Below, piece after piece: positions 47,101 to 54,226 of a stretch of 64,000 nucleotides of DNA (position 1 is the first letter of the stretch; each line of letters opens with the position of its first letter). Origin of the DNA: Bostrychus sinensis (lineage: Eukaryota; Chordata; Actinopteri; Gobiiformes; Eleotridae); assembly GCA_020698575.1 (NCBI GenBank), contig CM036254.1, positions 4,252,383-4,316,382 of the forward strand, in the 5' to 3' direction. A model generated the notes under the pieces. The model had not been told where the DNA came from. It worked only from the letters and a program-made list of their open reading frames with translations, and made no database searches. The position numbers and the translations under genes are program-made.

Positions 47101-48083
47101 TGTTACCTGTACAGTTGTGTTACCTGTACAGTTGTGTTACCTGTACAGTAGTGTTACCTGTACAGCTGTGTTACCTGTACAGTTGTGTTACCTGTACAGC
47201 GGTGTTACCTGTACAGTGATGTTACCTGTACAGCAGTGTTACCTGTACAGCAGTGTTACCTGTACAGCAGTGTTACCTGTACAGCGGTGTTACCTGTACA
47301 GTGATGTTACCTGTACAGTGATGTTACCTGTACAGCAGTGTTACCTGTACAGCTGTGTTACCTGTACAGTTGTGTTACCTGTACAGCGGTGTTACCTGTA
47401 CAGTGATGTTACCTGTACAGCAGTGTTACCTGTACAGCAGTGTTACCTGTACAGCGGTGTTACCTGTACAGTGATGTTACCTGTACAGCGGTGTTACCTG
47501 TACAGTGATGTTACCTGTACAGCGGTGTTACCTGTACAGCGGTGTTACCTGTACAGTTGTGTTACCTGTACAGCAGTGTTACCTGTACAGTTGTGTTACC
47601 TGTACAGCGGTGTTACCTGTACAGTTGTGTTACCTGTACAGCAGTGTTACCTGTACAGCAGTGTTACCTGTCCAGCGGTGTTACCTGTACAGTGGTGTTA
47701 CCTGTACAGCAGTGTTACCTGTACAGCAGTGTTACCTGTCCAGCGGTGTTACCTGTACAGTGGTGTTACCTGTACAGTTGTGTTACCTGTACAGCAGTGT
47801 TACCTGTCCAGCGGTGTTACCTGTACAGTGGTGTTACCTGTACAGTTGTGTTACCTGTACAGCAGTGTTACCTGTACAGCAGTGTTACCTGTACAGCAGT
47901 GTTACCTGTACAGCAGTGTTACCTGTACAGTTGTGTTACCTGTACAGCGGTGTTACCTGTACAGCGGTGTTACCTGATGAAGCAGCAGCAGAAGATGAGG
48001 CAGGGCAGCAGGACGAACAGCCCGATCCCGATGATGATGATGTAGACGTTCAGAGGCAGCTGCAGCAGCTCCTCGACCGTCAT
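26024..48083 (-). CDS. rnf122: rnf122-like transmembrane RING-H2 E3 ubiquitin ligase (whole gene, 5 coding exons)
   Basis: The coding sequence joins 48083-47974, 37648-37609, 37384-37343, 32697-32615 and 26126-26024 on the minus strand. All four introns are GT-AG and the phases agree. The predicted protein has 125 residues. Residues about 10-36 contain QLPLNVY followed by a hydrophobic membrane segment ending in a Cys cluster. Residues 37-64 are a basic linker with VVLKG. The RING-H2 is C67, C70, C85, H87, H90, C93, C104, C107. The C-terminus is short and Pro-rich. From recall, QTCAVCLE, VVLKG and CPMCNKPI match RNF122 better than RNF24. Family members are membrane-anchored E3 ligases of the secretory pathway. 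Human RNF122 is about 155 residues. This model lacks its extended N-terminus because an in-frame TAG lies 12 bases before the ATG. An alternative first coding exon cannot be excluded. Introns are about 10.3, 0.22, 4.6 and 6.5 kb. Confidence 0.85.
26127..26770. other. proximal part of last intron, unique
   Basis: Low-copy intronic DNA. No element recognised. Confidence 0.3.
26771..27633. mobile_element. DNA transposon with about 50-bp inverted ends
   Basis: The left ATTACCTAGGGACCTCC and the right reverse complement ATTACCCCTGGACCTC match, continuing outward through TTGTTCACATGG-like sequence. It holds a poly(A) at 27113-27131. Superfamily not determined, no coding frame. Confidence 0.5.
27695..27905 (+). 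repeat. tRNA-derived SINE
   Basis: The head GGTGGCACAGTGGTCAGGGC and GCCTCACAG matches the common fish tRNA-SINE head. The body has GATGGGTCAAATGCAGAGG and ends GACAATAAAG. Part of box B is altered. Intronic, antisense to the host gene. Confidence 0.7.
27935..28310. mobile_element. imperfect palindromic MITE
   Basis: The left arm (AACACGCAAAGAAAAACTG, CACAAATTTGGAAACACA) is repeated inverted at 28200-28300. The spacer is about 130 bp. Ends and target site are not clear. Confidence 0.45.
28383..29098. mobile_element. PIF/Harbinger-type non-autonomous element
   Basis: The inverted ends AGCTGGGGACACACTACA and GTAGTGTGTCCCCAGCT are flanked by TAA on both sides (28380-28382 and 29099-29101), the 3-bp duplication typical of Harbinger. 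It is 716 bp with no transposase frame. A CTT microsatellite lies inside. Confidence 0.8.
28731..28764. repeat. (CTT)n microsatellite
   Basis: Eleven CTT triplets. They make the poly-Phe or poly-Ser stretches in overlapping open frames, which are not genes. Confidence 0.98.
29129..29190 (+). repeat. possible tRNA-like SINE head
   Basis: TACTCACCGGGTAGAGCACA resembles box A, and GACCTGGGTTGGAGTTTCC resembles box B, spaced as in tRNA. No tail was identified. Confidence 0.35.
29191..29772. other. intronic low-copy stretch
   Basis: Overlapping plus-strand frames of 132 and 100 codons have no recognisable domain. They lie inside the intron of the minus-strand gene and are judged chance frames. 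Confidence 0.3.
29773..29890 (+). repeat. SINE-like dispersed repeat, copy 2
   Basis: Matches 145-290: CTAGTTCAGAGGTAAATGC and CCTTATATCTCACAATAGT. The family is not recognised. Confidence 0.35.
30150..30412 (+). repeat. dispersed repeat X, copy 1
   Basis: Blocks GGCAGCAGAAGCCAGTTGTA and GACGAAGGAAAGCAC, and the run TCAGAGAAGTTATTAAATTC, recur at 53395-53640, 55395-55590 and inverted at 61585-61960. Family unknown. Confidence 0.6.
31412..32148. mobile_element. inner DNA transposon of the nest (GTTACACTGTGTAAC ends)
   Basis: The inverted ends AGTTACACTGTGTAAC and TTACACAGTGTAACT lie in the loop of the middle element, with TTAA/TTAG flanks. It keeps a short coding exon-like frame at 31682-31849. 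From recall such elements resemble Harbinger/ISL2EU-type fish transposons. The superfamily is tentative. Confidence 0.65.
31682..31849 (+). pseudogene. N-terminal transposase-associated frame
   Basis: This 55-codon frame begins MKTMSDEARKRKCERDRTRS and contains RVNIRQTFARWRQMRDREGC, then DHVFASLLLG. It resembles the RVNIGxAFxRWRxLK...DxExAxFLL segment at the start of many fish transposon proteins. A GGCAG|GTAAAT donor at its end suggests a first exon. The downstream catalytic part is absent. Confidence 0.5.
32565..32595. repeat. (AAAC)n microsatellite
   Basis: Seven tetranucleotides, directly beside coding exon 4 (20 bases from its donor). Confidence 0.95.
32615..32697 (-). CDS. rnf122: rnf122-like coding exon 4 (N-terminal half of RING-H2)
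   Basis: This 83-base exon encodes QTCAVCLEEF, then a KDELGV-type segment and CPCSHAFHK, plus two bases of the next Lys codon. It supplies zinc ligands C67, C70, C85, H87 and H90. The acceptor is TTCTCTGCAG|CAA and the donor CAAAAA|GTAAGT. Confidence 0.9.
32698..33008. other. intronic low-copy stretch
   Basis: Nothing recognised. Confidence 0.3.
33009..33250. mobile_element. short hAT MITE
   Basis: The ends CAAGGGGAGTCCAAAC and AGCACATCCCTG, with a perfect 8-bp duplication ATTTAGGA at 33001-33008 and 33251-33258. The interior has TATGGCCC as in Charlie-like elements. Confidence 0.75.
33259..33935. other. intronic low-copy stretch
   Basis: T-rich at 33460-33490. No gene seen. Confidence 0.3.
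33944..34372. mobile_element. hAT non-autonomous element, family 1, copy 3
   Basis: The termini TAGTGCTGCACAATATAT and CGTGCAGGCCTA have flanks AACGGACA and AATGGACG, 6 of 8. The interior is nearly identical to copies 1 and 2. Confidence 0.85.
34381..35347. other. intronic low-copy stretch
   Basis: GTTTCCCAAGTGGTGGG near 35020 resembles a hAT-like terminus. Otherwise nothing recognised. Confidence 0.3.
35348..35470 (+). repeat. tRNA-derived SINE
   Basis: GGGCAGCAGTAGCTCAGTAG gives box A, GGTTGGCAGACCGATCCC a degraded box B, then GTGTCCTTAGGCAAGACA as in the SINE at 18757. Confidence 0.7.
35545..35937 (+). mobile_element. L2-like LINE, truncated and internally deleted
   Basis: A reverse-transcriptase remnant (35561-35806) runs into a 3' end GTGCTATATAAATAAAG and an ATT-rich tail. 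The coding frame jumps from the RT thumb region to the LKTHFYRLAF terminus, so the middle is deleted. Confidence 0.75.
35561..35806 (+). pseudogene. L2-like RT remnant
   Basis: Frames read RNLGVIFDS, then (after a one-base frameshift in an A run near 35606) SCFFHLRTISKIKK, LIFSRLDYCNSLLSNL and LKTHFYRLAFL. These are signature phrases of fish L2-type RT. Dead fragment. Confidence 0.75.
35938..36380. other. intronic low-copy stretch
   Basis: AAGATTCAAGATTAATTTATT near 36089 looks like a decayed LINE tail. No gene seen. Confidence 0.3.
36381..36632 (-). repeat. retroelement-like repeat L, copy 2
   Basis: Nearly the same sequence as 21484-21730, starting AATTCAATTCAATTCAG and ending near GAAGAAACCTTGTGGAG. 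Same orientation as copy 1. Confidence 0.65.
36709..37260. mobile_element. second TTAA-flanked MITE family
   Basis: TTAA at both ends with inverted CCTCTTAAACCC and GAGCTTAACAGG. AT-rich interior, no transposase frame. Similar starts (TTAACCCTCTAAATGCC) occur near 50768. Confidence 0.55.
37343..37384 (-). CDS. rnf122: rnf122-like coding exon 3 (linker before RING)
   Basis: This exon has 42 bases and 14 codons, phase 0 at both ends, encoding VVLKGAGKKMSLLG. It corresponds to the VVLKG segment just before the RING of RNF122. The acceptor is CATCCACAG|GTC and the donor GGT|GTAAGT. A donor two bases earlier (CTTG|GTGTAAG) would break the frame. Confidence 0.85.
37609..37648 (-). CDS. rnf122: rnf122-like coding exon 2 (juxtamembrane linker)
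   Basis: This 40-base exon completes the split Arg codon and encodes VRREAARQYVYNK. It is the counterpart of the basic stretch just after the membrane segment in RNF122 and RNF24. The acceptor is TCTTTTCAG|GG and the donor AATAAG|GTAAGA, both close to consensus. Confidence 0.85.
37649..38961. other. proximal part of the 10.3-kb intron (3' side)
   Basis: Mostly low-copy. The block from about 38288 (CCCCTTAAATTCCAGTTTATG) to 38760 is distantly like 50760-51240 and probably a decayed TTAA element. Confidence 0.3.
38962..39275. mobile_element. piggyBac-type TTAA element, copy 5 (fragment)
   Basis: TTAGTATTTCATGCTTTATAAC, AGGGAGCTGTTACTTG and GTGAGACCGAGCGTTTTC match copy 4 in order. The segment for GTCTGTCGCCCCCTG is deleted and both TTAA ends are missing. 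Confidence 0.6.
39480..40282. mobile_element. MITE-like element with GTCTTGGTC arms
   Basis: GACCAAGACCGAGTAAA at 39720 is repeated inverted at 39948-39996, and the right edge AGTCCTGACTACAACAC is a terminus I associate with a common fish MITE. It directly abuts 17-bp array 1. Confidence 0.45.
40283..41394. repeat. 17-bp minisatellite, array A
   Basis: The units are TGTTACCTGTCCAGTGC and TGTTACCTGTACAGTGG with 14-16 bp variants. Segments repeat at about 266 bp (compare 40778 with 41044 and 40890 with 41156). Several overlapping open frames are artefacts. Intronic to the rnf122-like gene. Confidence 0.97.
41395..41879. other. unique intronic spacer
   Basis: Low-copy DNA, richer in GC than its surroundings. 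TGTCTCC|GTGAGTAC on the plus strand is donor-like, but on the strand opposite the gene. No exon claimed. Confidence 0.3.
41880..42480. repeat. minisatellite array 5a, CTAAACCAGGA family, 46-bp higher-order block
   Basis: Degenerate CTAAA-containing units, with a regular 46-bp block (CCTAAATCCGGAAG plus three more units) repeated about five times at 42221-42440. Confidence 0.9.
42481..42814. other. unique spacer between arrays 5a and 5b
   Basis: Nothing recognised. Confidence 0.3.
42815..46283. repeat. minisatellite array 5b, 68-bp higher-order repeat
   Basis: Six monomers of 11-12 bp form a 68-bp block: TAAACTAGGCC, TAAACCTGGGAC, TAAACAGGACC, TAAACCAGGAC, TAAATCTGGGCC and TAAACCACGAC. The spacing of AAACCAC words is exactly 68 (43914, 43982, 44050). 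Nearly 50 copies follow with only scattered changes, mostly CACGAC/CAAGAC/CATGAC. Strong homogeneity indicates recent amplification. Confidence 0.97.
46284..46349. other. short unique spacer between array 5b and 17-bp array B
   Basis: About 66 bases of non-repeat sequence. Confidence 0.6.
46350..47973. repeat. 17-bp minisatellite, array B, abutting the 5' splice site
   Basis: About 95 copies of TGTTACCTGTACAGCAG with changes mainly at the last three positions. On the gene strand each unit reads CTGTACAG|GTAACAC. The last unit ends at 47973, the first intronic base after coding exon 1. Because 17 is not a multiple of 3 and the unit has no stop in the forward frames, all three plus frames stay open for hundreds of codons. 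Confidence 0.98.
47974..48083 (-). CDS. rnf122: rnf122-like coding exon 1 (start, membrane segment)
   Basis: This exon encodes 36 codons plus two bases: MTVEELLQLPLNVY, then an Ile/Gly/Leu/Val-rich membrane span ending FCCCFI. It resembles the DLPLNIY plus membrane segment of RNF122 and RNF24. An in-frame TAG upstream of the ATG fixes this Met as the first in-frame start in the exon. The donor reads CAG|GTAACACC on the minus strand, and the first intronic base belongs to a 17-bp tandem array. Confidence 0.85.
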
Positions 48084-48114
48084 CCTGGAGGTCTACAAAC
48101 CGCTTCACACAAAC
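48084..48114 (-). other. rnf122: rnf122-like 5' UTR part of the first coding exon
   Basis: Upstream of the ATG the minus strand runs to a plausible acceptor, CTGTTCCTCGCAG, ending at 48115. The 31 bases between contain an in-frame TAG and so are non-coding in the frame used. The acceptor has a modest pyrimidine tract. Transcript evidence would be needed to confirm this boundary. Confidence 0.5.
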
Positions 48115-48218
48115 CTGCGAGGAACAGACACACAAAATGTAATATAATCCTCTTTTTTTGATCAGTTTTGGTGTCACTGCCTAGGAAGCTTCAGACATTC
48201 ACAATTGCTACCTAAATA

Positions 48219-48490
48219 AGATTTTATATGGCCCTTGGCTTCTATTACAAAATGTATTACTTATGGCCCACCATCATTTTCAGTCGTGTTTCTGTAGCTT
48301 TGTCTGTACATTTATGCGTCTCATCTTCTGCTCTCTGCTTTGAGTCTTCTAATTAGTTGGTGAAAAAATAATTGTTGCATTTTTCAGGCTTAAAAATGTT
48401 ATTAGGAAACATCAGGAGGGACTGTTGGCCCCTGAACATTTGCACATCTTCAATTTCAATCCATTTTGGAAAAGGTTTGGACACTCCTGC
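48219..48490. mobile_element. hAT (Charlie-like) fragment
   Basis: The right end GGTTTGGACACTCCTG and inner TATGGCCC blocks match the family at 62133-62536. The left terminus is missing. Confidence 0.45.
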
Positions 48491-48628
48491 CTTAAACTTA
48501 ACAAGATAAGAACAGCAACTGACCAAAAGTGAAACCAAAGTAGATTTAAATAAAGCTGGAAAAGTGTGAGTTAACAAATTTAATGTGCATGTTCAGAGAA
48601 AGAGAAGAGATATCGGCCTAAAGACTCA

Positions 48629-48661
48629 CTTTGTAATCCCTTAATGAGCTGGTGGAAGTGT
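48629..48661 (-). other. possible 5' non-coding exon of the rnf122-like gene
   Basis: The minus strand reads CCCTCTCCCCAG|ACACTTCC and, 33 bases on, TACAAA|GTGAGT. The acceptor with eight more bases is also present at 62981-63005. Exon status is an inference from splice-site words only. Confidence 0.2.
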
Positions 48662-48678
48662 CTGGGGAGAGGGAGGTC

Positions 48679-49539
48679 CTGCTTACACCACTCTCTCTGC
48701 AACCTTACCCAGATGAGTAATCATTCTGAGCAATACATCCTTTTTCTGAGATCAAAATTGGAATAGATATTGTTTGTATAAATGCACTAATACTTTCGAG
48801 AGCGTTCTTGTTGTGTTTCCCGTTGTGTTTGTCCTCTTGTGGCCACAGTACGGCTGTCCCATGAGCCTCTCTGCTCTGTCTAAACTAAAGTGGTCCATTG
48901 TGTCTTGTGGCTTACATTATACAGCTATGAGATCACAAAGAACGACTCATCCCCTGCTCTGTCTCCGGTTTGAGCTGCACACTGCCAATTATGTTTATGT
49001 ATGGAGCATGTGAAAAAAATTAAATGGAATTTCTCTTTTCATAAAAAACAATGAAATGTATGGCCATAGCGCTTGTATGGTATGTAGCATAGTCTGTAAT
49101 TAGATTTAAGGCATTCAGTATTTATACATTTAAATGATAGAGTGGACAATGTCTCAGCAGTATCACATGGTGCTTCTGCATTGTTCAGATGCCACTGTGG
49201 AGATACTGCCCAATGGTTTTAATCAGAGAGAGACATGTAGTTGCTTAGAGGCACAGCACTGGCAAACAACTGGCTAAACTTTGGGTTTAATCCAGATTTA
49301 GAGCTGGTTTTCACCCATTTTCTCCAATTAAGATTAGTTATCAGTTTAGTTCTGGCTTAAACCTGGGTTTACTGAAGGGACATTTCAGTTCAGGTAGCCC
49401 TATAGCTTTTTATTTGTTTCTTTCCTTCATCTTGGCTTTTGGTTTCTCCTTGGTATATTCTTTATGTAAAGCTGTTTGTGTTTAGTTTAGTTTACAGTTT
49501 TGTTCCAGTTTATTCCTAGATTTGGAAAGTAAGTCTGCT
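48679..49539. other. low-copy stretch upstream of the gene
   Basis: No gene recognised. Scattered GGTTTAGTCC-like words near 49300-49510 may be remnants of the 11-12 bp repeat. Confidence 0.3.
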
Positions 49540-50015
49540 TTAAAGATCTCCTACTCTGCTAAATCAACTTTTTCTCTCTTTTAATCATGTTCTACAGTTG
49601 TTTCCTCCTCAAAAACAGACCTGGAGTAGTATTTTGTATTTACACCTGTTTGAGTAATCCTGTATGCTGAGGCGCTGTCCTTCTCCAGAGCTGAAAACGC
49701 TCGGTCTCACAGCTCTACGTAGACAACGTAAAACCAGGAAGTGCTCCTGCGCGTTTCTAAAGCTCATACACCATCACCGGACTCGTTCTGATCATTTCAG
49801 CCTTAAACCTCCGTCACTACAAAGCAGTCAGCTCAGAAATCTATCTGTTAGCATCATGTTGCTAACAGCCATGCTAAATAGCCACTTTATGCTCTGTCCA
49901 GTCCCCATGGTTGCCAGTAGGGGGCGACAGACACCTAATCCAAACGTCCTCTGCAAAGTCAAACAGCTCCCCAAATAAAGACGTTTTCCACATTTTCCAT
50001 TATTTTATGTTATAA
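49540..50015. mobile_element. piggyBac-type TTAA element, copy 6, interrupted
   Basis: It starts TTAAAGATCTCCTACTCTGC and runs through ACAGACCTGGAGTAGTATT and AGTAGGGGGCGACAGACAC to TTATAAAACCTG, where hAT copy 4 enters. AAGGTGTCCAAC after that hAT (50449) resembles the continuation. Confidence 0.7.
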
Positions 50016-50448
50016 AACCTGCACAATATATCGCCAAATTATCGTTATCGCAATATCGGCAAACGCAACATCCGTATCGCAATAATCTAAATATATCGCA
50101 ATAACACTGTGGTCTTCCATCTGACAGAGATTTACACTGAAGAATCATTTTCCACCAGAGCCTTAAAAGAACATGTGTTGTGACTAAATAAAAATGTTTA
50201 AAAAGTCCAGTTTTAGTGGTAATTTAATTAATTTAGTCACAGCTTAGCCTTGTTTTATTCCTGGTTTAGTCTGTGTTAAGTTTTGATTTTGTGGCTGTTT
50301 TGACTTGTAAATACAGGAACTTACATTTTTGTGAAATGTAGTGAATTTAACTTACTATGTTCAAAAAGTAGGCTCTATTTTCAAATATCGCAATAATATC
50401 ATTATCGCAAGTTTCAACATAGTTATCGAATATCGCATGTTTTCTCCA
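50016..50448. mobile_element. hAT non-autonomous element, family 1, copy 4
   Basis: The interior is nearly identical to copies 1-3 (CTGTGGTCTTCCATCTGACA). The left terminus is worn (CCTGCACAATATATCGCC) and the right terminus is missing after TTTTCTCC. Confidence 0.8.
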
Positions 50449-50499
50449 AGGTGTCCAACTACCTAAAACATATATGTCCAGGACCATTTAGAGTCACCA

Positions 50500-51295
50500 G
50501 TTATCCTTACACAAAAAGTAACACAACGTAACAAGATGACAAACTTCATCTGGAGATCACTGCTGGGCAGTACCACTCTGTCCAAACCTAGTATAAATAT
50601 ATTTGTTGCCACACAAAGTTAAACCTCAGGCCCTCCTCTGAAGCCCTTTCAGGTCACTGGGTCACATTTAAAAACATAAAACATGAAGAAAAAAACTTGT
50701 TTCTGTTTGTTGATCTTTAACCTCTGTCCTCATCAGACACAGCAAAAGTAAATTATTTTCATATTTTAACCCTCTAAATGCCAGTTTGTTTAAATATTTC
50801 CCCCATATTTGTAAATAAAACATGAATTATTAAGATACAAAGTGTTTTCTGTTTTTGCAGGGATTACCAGCCCCAGATAGGTCTCTGATTTAATACATTT
50901 CTACTTAATGTGCCAATACAAAAAAGGGCAGAAAATTACACAAAAAAGGGATGAAACTCATTCTTCCTCTCAAAACCCTAAGAAGCTTTTATTTTTGTGC
51001 GTTTTTATTTATTTTATTTTTTATTTTATTTTTTGTTTTGTTTTGTTTTTTGTTTTTGTTTGTTTTGTTTTTAGCCTCTGAAAGACACGGTTACATAAGA
51101 ATTAACATGATTTAACATTTCAGTATTGCACTGGCAGCAGAGTGAAAATGTAATGTAGTGTAATGTAAGTCAATGGGACCAAAAAGAGCTTTAAGAGGGA
51201 GAATATAAGTTTTTTAACGAGACAGAAGAAAATTCTGGGTTTTTAATTCAGTTGTGAAGCTGAAATTCTAAAATTAATTTATTAATGAACATCTA
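50500..51295. other. low-copy, T-rich stretch
   Basis: TTTTATTTTATTTT-type runs at 51000-51075. The block 50760-51240 is distantly like 38288-38760. No gene seen. Confidence 0.35.
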
Positions 51296-51492
51296 CCGTA
51301 TTTTCCGGACTTAAGTTGCACTTTTTTCCATAGTCTGGCTAGAGGTGTGACGTATACTCAGGTGTGACTTATATATTAAAATATTTCAGGTGTTGGTTAG
51401 AGGGCGCTCTAGGCTTGTGTACCAGCATCTGCTGCACCTGTACCACTGACAATTTAAAATGTAAACATTACCACTAACAACTTAGGCTATAA

Positions 51493-51651
51493 AGACAACT
51501 GAGAAAGAGCGGAATAATTGGAAATGGAACTGATGCTGAGTCTGACGACAGCCACGCAGAGGAGGAAGCGGCGCTTCGTCTACCTCCGGAGTTGGCGGAG
51601 TTGTTCAGAAGCGACACCGAGGATGAAGAATTTAAAGGATTTAGCGATTAG
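51493..51651 (+). pseudogene. acidic transposase C-terminal remnant, copy D
   Basis: Same reading frame and sequence as copies A and C, ending FKGFSD and stop. The hAT insertion is downstream of the stop. Confidence 0.45.
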
Positions 51652-51696
51652 GAGTGAGATGGTGAGTTTGGTGAACTTGTTATATTATGTTCTTTA

Positions 51697-52450
51697 TAGG
51701 GATGCACCAATACCGATACCAGTATCGGGTATCGGTACCGATACCATGTCCAAGTACTCGTACTCGTATTTATAAAAGTGGGCCGATACCAACAACCGAT
51801 ACCACTTTACAGCGCTGTCACGTGACATTCCCCTCTCAGCTGAGGAGTGAGAAACCTGTGGATGGATTTCAAAGTGAACTGTATGGAGATAAAAGCAAAG
51901 CTGACTCTACATTCTCCTCAACCAGACTTATCCCAATCATCATATGTGAGTTTTAAAGCTTAAGCAGTTGTCCTTTTGTTGTCCTTTTGTTGTCCTAGTT
52001 GTCCCGAAAATTATATAAGCGCAAAGCAGTTGTTGTCTGATAAAGCTTAAGAAGTACCGTTGCTAATTGTGTTAGCTGCTGTGTTAGCTGCTGTATGTCT
52101 CGGCGAATCTCCGCAGGTGATGCGCAGATGCTCAGTCTGTCTTTAAAATGATTTTAGCAAGAATCTAAGCTTTAAAATGAGGTATAACATGTCCATATTC
52201 AGCAAATTTTAGCCATGGTTAGTTGTGTTCAAACCTCTCTGTTGTAAAAATAACTTAGCATCGCAGAGCGAGGATAGACGGCAAAAAGACGACACGGTAT
52301 GGGATGAATGAGATACAGCAGTGTGACTGTATAAACTATAAAGTAACCCCTATATAAGTACTCGTATCAGTACTCGGTATCAGCGAGTACTCAAATGGAA
52401 ATACTTGTACTCATATCGGTTTGAAAAAAAGTGGTATCGGTGCATCCCTA
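51697..52450. mobile_element. hAT element nested in copy D
   Basis: The termini TAGGGATGCACCAATACC and TATCGGTGCATCCCTA have a perfect 8-bp duplication GTTCTTTA (51689-51696 and 52451-52458). It has 754 bp with subterminal GATACC repeats and no transposase. Confidence 0.92.
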
Positions 52451-52794
52451 GTTCTTTATGCTATAGTTATGTGAATAACTGTTAATATATTACGTTAACA
52501 TACGAGACACCTATTCAGTTCGTTGTTTATGCTTCATGTAGCTGAATAACCATCAATGTGTTACGTTAGCAAACTGCACACCTATTCAGCTGTTGTTCTC
52601 TATTCTATTATTACTATAACTTGCCTTTCAACATGAAATGTCTGTTCTTGGTGTCAGATTTGTAAACAAATTTCCCAAAAAACATGCGACTTATAGTCCA
52701 GTGCGACTTATATACATTTTTTTCTTATTCATTATAGCATTTTTTGGCTTGTGCGACTTATACTCCGGAGCGACTTATACTCTGGAAAATATGG

Positions 52795-53394
52795 TGTATA
52801 AAAAATATCATGACCCTAGCAGACAAAATGCCAAAATTAAAGCAAAAATACATTTGAAAACCCTATAAAGCCTGAGGGTGAGGGTTAAACTTTTCACCTG
52901 GTGGTTTAGAGAAGTACTTATTGCCAACACGTCCCCCTCCCTCAGCCTCAGTACAGAATCCTCCTCTGTTAAAGCTTTGATGTAGATTTTATGGCCTTCG
53001 TCACAGAGGAATGTCTTCCTCTCTCGGTTTGTTGGCCAGCTCTGTCTCTAAGGCTGGAGTCTGTGGCAAAACTGTGAACATAGCTTTTACAGCTCATGTC
53101 AACTCAGTGATGGTAAATAGGTGTGGGAGTATTTTAGGGTTGTAAGTTATAAGTATATAAGCAGGTTTTTCCACATGGTTTTAACTTCAGTGCCCTTTCA
53201 TTTTAGTCTAAATCAAAATGACTACAGAATAATGATTTTGGTGGCCCTGCCTTATTATCCAGGGTGTGTCTATCAGCAAAGAATCAAAGTTGAGAGTTTG
53301 CTTCAAATATGTATTTTTCGCATGCTGAAAGAGAAGTTTTGGAGCACATGACATCGAGTCTTTCCAGCCAGACTTTTCCTGTTGTTAGTCTGGT
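52795..53394. other. low-copy stretch
   Basis: Nothing recognised. Confidence 0.3.
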
Positions 53395-53640
53395 ACCTCA
53401 TGGTTTAAGTTTCATTTCTATGGGCGGAACAATCACAGACAGAGTAACCAATCAGAGAAACAAAGCGCCACTGATCTGTAGCCAAAACAAACATGCGATT
53501 ATGAAGAATTGTTGCCAGTTTTGCCATAAAACACTAGAATAAGGCGTATTCTGAGCAGCTCTGTACTTATTTGTGAACATGGGCAGCAGCAGAAGCCAGC
53601 TGTACAAACACTTGTGGAAAAATTGGGTTTGTTTGTGTCA
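53395..53640 (+). repeat. dispersed repeat X, copy 2 (5' half)
   Basis: CCAATCAGAGAAACAAAG, GATCTGTAGCCAAAACAAAC and GCAGCAGAAGCCAGCTGTA follow the order of the inverted copy at 61585-61960. Confidence 0.6.
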
Positions 53641-54226
53641 CGGCAAACTAGACGCTGCTTCCACATCCAGCATGGAGGCGCGGCCACTTGCTCCCGCTGC
53701 GGCTGCGAGTGATTAACAATCAGCTGCGAGCAAAAGGAGAGTTATCATGAGCTGTTAATACTGTGCTTTTTTCAGACTCACAGTTTCCACAAAGACACAG
53801 CCGGTAAGGGCCTTGGAGCCTCGCTAAAAAAACTGTTCCTCTCCCGGTGTTAAGTTGTTGCTCCCACGGCACAAAATTGTTTTCTGCATTGAAATTAGTG
53901 GCGTTCAGTGGCGCCTTTTTCTCTATTAAAAAGCTAAGGCTAAAATGTTTTCATGTTTGAAAAATAGTTTCTTGTAAGAGCAGATTATTAGTAGCTAAAA
54001 GCATGACATTTGAATGTAATGAAAGTCAGTTGAAGAATGTTCAAAATCCATTTAAAACCTACTGATAAAATTAAGTTATTAGATCATTTTTGTAAAAGTA
54101 TGTTACATTGAACGTTTTGCTTGTTTAAAGGTTTTTTTTACCTCCCATTTACCATCTGCCTACTACCTGCCACTTACCGTCTATGAACTGCTACAGCTAT
54201 TGACTGTCAGCTGTTGAAAACAAATA
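53641..54226. other. low-copy stretch
   Basis: Short GC-rich patch at 53670-53710. No gene seen. Confidence 0.3.

Larger units (their letters stand above)
51296..52794 (+). mobile_element. CCGTATTTTCC element, copy D, interrupted by a hAT
   Basis: The termini CCGTATTTTCCGGACTTA and ACTTATACTCTGGAAAATATGG are flanked by TA and TG. It is split at 51697-52450. It carries the coding remnant 51493-51651. Confidence 0.85.

Noticed and set aside
46343..47977. 544-codon open frame and two overlapping frames of 265-287 codons
   Set aside because: They lie wholly in the 17-bp array. A stop-free unit whose length is not a multiple of 3 keeps all three frames open and yields the same 17-residue motif in each. 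No start context or domain, and antisense to the gene.
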